Shown here: positions 61,748 through 64,000 of the stretch, piece after piece | How the letters are laid out: the number at the start of each line of letters is the position of its first letter | Numbering within the stretch: position 1 is the first letter of the stretch | Program-made: the position numbers and the translations under genes | DNA from: an uncultured Granulosicoccus sp. | GTDB lineage: Bacteria; Pseudomonadota; Gammaproteobacteria; Granulosicoccales; Granulosicoccaceae | Reading direction: 5' to 3' | Length of the DNA: 64,000 bases | Assembly (NCBI GenBank): GCA_947495035.1 | Contig: CANLXI010000025.1 | Location: 42,924-106,923 of the forward strand | Notes under the pieces: generated by a model | The model's database searches: none | The model's input: the letters and a program-made list of their open reading frames with translations, nothing else | Told to the model about the DNA's origin: nothing

Positions 61748-63349
61748 GTGACAGAAAAGAAGAAAAGTCTGGACCCTGACCCGCGCATATTCGATTTCGA
61801 AACCGAATATGAACTGGGACAAGACAATATCCGGCCATTCGGCCTGGAGATGCACAACCCGGTCTTCGTCATATCGAGTGTTCTCATTTGTGCCTTTGTC
61901 CTGATTTCCCTCGCCAATCAGGAAGCAAGCGCTGAATTCTTCGGCTGGCTGCGCCCCTGGTTGACCAATACCTTCGACTGGTTTCTGGTGCTCTCGGTCG
62001 ATGCCATCACCCTCTTCTGCCTGGTTCTGATCGTCTTGCCCCTCGGCAAGGTTCGCATTGGCGGCAAGGATGCCAGACCGGATTATTCCTATCCCGGATG
62101 GATTGCAATGATGTTTGCGGCAGGCATCGGCATCGGTCTGCTGTTCTTCGGCGTGATGGAACCGGTGTACTACAACTTTGCCGAAGGTGGCGCAGCCAAT
62201 CCGCTGGGGATAGACGAAAGCCTGCCCGGCAACGAATACATCGGCGTTGTTGGCACCATTCATCACTGGGGGCTGGAAGGCTGGGCCATTTATGCAGCGG
62301 TCGGCCTGAGTCTTGCCATCTTCTGCTACAACCTGGACCTGCCACTGACTCTGCGCTCGGCTTTCTATCCGATACTCGGTGAGCGTATCTGGGGTTGGTG
62401 GGGACACACCATCGATATTCTGGCCGTCTTCTCCACACTGTTCGGCCTGACCACCTCTCTCGGACTGGGTGCGCAACAGGTGGCCTCCGGACTGAATGAA
62501 GTGTTCGGCATAGAACCCACATCCACGGTCATCGTACTGCTGATTGTCGGCATTACGCTGATTGCACTGGGCTCGGTTCTGCTGGGCATGGATGCAGGCG
62601 TCAAGCGACTCAGCGAAATCAACATGGTCATGGCAGTCGGTCTGTTCATCTTCGTCATCGTGATGACTGGAATCGGTACAGCCATTACCCGTTATGCCAA
62701 TGTCATGGTTGACTACGTCAAACTGCTACCGGCCTTGTCCAACCCCTTCGGGCGGGAGGACACCAGCTACTTCCACGGCTGGACAACCTTCTACTGGGCC
62801 TGGTGGATCGCTTGGTCGCCATTCGTGGGCATGTTCATTGCGCGCATCTCCCGTGGCCGAACGGTACGCGAGTTCGTCATCTGCGCCCTGCTCGCGCCCA
62901 CTGCGGTCTGCGCCCTGTGGATGTCAACCTTCGGCGGCGCAGCCATTGACATGCTCAACGCAGGCGCCGCAGAAGGCGTCCGAGCCACGGTCATCGATTC
63001 CTATGCGCCAGAAGGTGCGCTGTTCGGCTTCCTCAAGGAACTGCCCTTGTACGGCATCATTGCGCCGATCTCGCTCATACTGATCGTGATCTTCTTCGTC
63101 ACCTCATCCGACAGTGGCAGTCTGGTCATCGACACCATCACGGCCGGCGGCAAGATGGATGCACCGGTGGTACAGCGTGTCTTCTGGTGCACACTGGAAG
63201 GCCTCGTCGCCATCGCATTGTTACTCGGCGGAGGCCTCAGCGCATTGCAGGGAGCCGCCGTGTCAACCGGCATCCCCTTCACGCTGGTGGTCTTGCTCAT
63301 GTGCTACTGCCTGTGGAAAGCACTGCGATCCGAACACGCCAAGATGTGA
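61748..63349 (+). CDS. BCCT-family transporter
   Basis: A sodium- or proton-coupled importer of betaine, choline or carnitine type, 533 residues with about twelve helices. The conserved region is IGGKDARPDYSYPGWIAMMFAAGIGIGLLFFGVMEPVYY near 95-140. The Trp-rich segment FYWAWWIAWSPFVGMFIARISRGRTVREF near 340 binds the quaternary ammonium ligand. The GTG at 61748 has GGAG at an ideal distance of six; the ATG at 61742 directly adjoins that site and is the alternative. It may serve osmoprotection or nutrient uptake. Confidence 0.95.
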   Translation: MTEKKKSLDPDPRIFDFETEYELGQDNIRPFGLEMHNPVFVISSVLICAFVLISLANQEASAEFFGWLRPWLTNTFDWFLVLSVDAITLFCLVLIVLPLGKVRIGGKDARPDYSYPGWIAMMFAAGIGIGLLFFGVMEPVYYNFAEGGAANPLGIDESLPGNEYIGVVGTIHHWGLEGWAIYAAVGLSLAIFCYNLDLPLTLRSAFYPILGERIWGWWGHTIDILAVFSTLFGLTTSLGLGAQQVASGLNEVFGIEPTSTVIVLLIVGITLIALGSVLLGMDAGVKRLSEINMVMAVGLFIFVIVMTGIGTAITRYANVMVDYVKLLPALSNPFGREDTSYFHGWTTFYWAWWIAWSPFVGMFIARISRGRTVREFVICALLAPTAVCALWMSTFGGAAIDMLNAGAAEGVRATVIDSYAPEGALFGFLKELPLYGIIAPISLILIVIFFVTSSDSGSLVIDTITAGGKMDAPVVQRVFWCTLEGLVAIALLLGGGLSALQGAAVSTGIPFTLVVLLMCYCLWKALRSEHAKM

Positions 63350-63353
63350 ACCG

Positions 63354-63380
63354 AGAGGCCACCCCAAGCGGGTGGCCTCT
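63354..63380 (+). terminator. hairpin after the BCCT gene
   Basis: AGAGGCCACCC at 63354-63364 pairs exactly with GGGTGGCCTCT at 63370-63380 around a 5-nt loop. It starts five bases after the stop codon. Confidence 0.8.
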
Positions 63381-63539
63381 TCGCTCAGGAGGCAGAGAAT
63401 CGTTCCCTTCAGAGCACCCAGCGTAAGGATCATTGATGAGATCTACCGACGATTGATCGCCTGTTCGTTTCCTGAACAGTTTCCTGAAAGCACCGCGTAA
63501 CACCCCTCCGGGCGGCTTATACGTGCTTCGTCCACACGC

Positions 63540-63562
63540 TTATCCACAGAATGTGTGGATAA
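63540..63562. promoter_or_regulatory. inverted pair of DnaA-box-like 9-mers
   Basis: TTATCCACA at 63540-63548 and TGTGGATAA at 63554-63562 are exact consensus DnaA boxes in opposite orientation, 5 bases apart. Together they also form a 10-bp stem. They lie between the BCCT gene and the transposase fragment. A role as terminator of the reverse-strand genes or as a DnaA-titration site is possible. Confidence 0.45.
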
Positions 63563-63579
63563 GGATCGCGTCCCGTCTC

Positions 63580-63786
63580 TCAGCCTTGTTCCTCATCCCG
63601 ACTCATGATGACTTCACGGCTGATTTGCCACCGGTCATCCTCCAGAACGAAATCGATACTGAGTGTCAGCAGTTGCCTGCGTCCGGTAACGTTGTTGCGA
63701 CGGCTGATGAGGATATGGCCGCGAGTGTCGTCAGCCTCAACCAGATGATATTGTGCCCACGGGTCCTGATCGGTTGCCTTACCCAT
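63580..63786 (-). CDS. short unknown protein next to the transposase, possibly a fragment
   Basis: A 68-residue frame with plausible protein pattern (RGHILISRRNNVTGRRQLLTLSIDFVLEDDRWQISREVIMS), like the last strands of an alpha+beta domain. It has no ribosome-binding site and begins in the same frame seven bases past the transposase stop. It may be the end of a gene cut by the insertion, or a passenger gene. No family can be assigned. Confidence 0.4.
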   Translation of the reverse strand: MGKATDQDPWAQYHLVEADDTRGHILISRRNNVTGRRQLLTLSIDFVLEDDRWQISREVIMSRDEEQG

Positions 63787-63792
63787 GTGGGT

Positions 63793-64000
63793 CTACGCGG
63801 ATTCGTGTGGGTTAATCTTCGCGTTTTTGGGTAGTGGCGGCAGGAATGTTGCGATGATTTTGAGCTTCAGATATTCTTCGTCTCGATAGCCATAGGCTTT
63901 GCGCTGTATCACTCGTATCTTGTTGTTGACGCCTTCGACCAGACCCAGACTCACTTTGTTGTCAGGGTGGCAGTACGAGGCAATTCCATCCCAGTGCCTT
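63793..64000 (-). mobile_element. ISL3-family transposase, C-terminal part (runs off the window)
   Basis: The reverse strand has an open frame from the window edge to a TAG at 63793-63795. It reads RHWDGIASYC, then SLGLVEGVNNKIRVIQRKAY and GYRDEEYLKLKIIATFLPPL. The segment EGVNNKIRVIQRKAYGYRDEEYLKLKI is the well-known C-terminal signature of ISL3-type transposases, including the last acidic catalytic residue (E in VEGVNNK). The N-terminal part and the left end of the element lie outside. The right inverted repeat was not identified. Confidence 0.85.

Overview
The window looks like a chromosomal segment of a moderately GC-rich (about 57-60% by eye) Gram-negative proteobacterium, probably a marine gammaproteobacterium. 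Pointers are a lipoprotein xylanase, an RND efflux operon, periplasmic binding proteins, a BCCT osmolyte-type transporter, a bacterial metallothionein and a hexameric-type citrate synthase. The exact genus is not proven; a large-genome relative of Granulosicoccus is a guess only.

Layout. 0.1-4.5 kb: a GH10 xylanase lipoprotein, a HAD-IIA phosphatase and citrate synthase, separated by strong hairpins. 4.7-13.3 kb: a small protein, a repeat-rich gap, then a tight set encoding a secreted trypsin-like protease, a stand-alone acyl carrier protein, a GNAT-type transferase and a fatty-acyl-AMP ligase, followed by a hybrid histidine kinase. 13.5-28.5 kb: a reverse-strand three-gene operon for very large proteins (about 2778, 1081 and 1105 residues) of unknown function, with an OmpA-like motif, a long beta-rich core, three internal repeat modules, FN3-like regions and a degenerate phospholipase-D-like end. 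28.7-37.1 kb: a DUF3891-like protein, then a reverse-strand catabolic operon (sugar-type ABC importer, bicupin, HpcH/HpaI-type aldolase, alpha/beta hydrolase) divergent from a GntR regulator.

37.2-43.6 kb holds single genes: acylphosphatase, metallothionein, a 2OG-Fe(II) oxygenase, a cytochrome c/Vgb-type propeller protein, an unknown 653-residue protein and an AraC regulator. 43.5-49.2 kb: a TetR regulator divergent from an RND adaptor, RND pump and NAD(P)-binding protein. 49.9-54.8 kb: a visibly AT-richer block with an NMT1/SsuA-type ABC importer, a TauE/SafE permease and an amidase, probably acquired. 55.2-64 kb: a MOSC protein, an EACC1-like protein translationally coupled to a membrane-anchored caspase-like protease (a likely immune or cell-death module), a left-handed beta-helix transferase, a FliD/flagellin-hook-like protein, a BCCT transporter and the C-terminal end of an ISL3-family transposase at the edge.

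A recurring trait is short tandem repeats with units of 7, 9, 13 or 15 bp in gaps between genes. The two most interesting systems are the giant-protein operon (13.5-28.5 kb) and the EACC1/caspase pair (56.2-58.1 kb).
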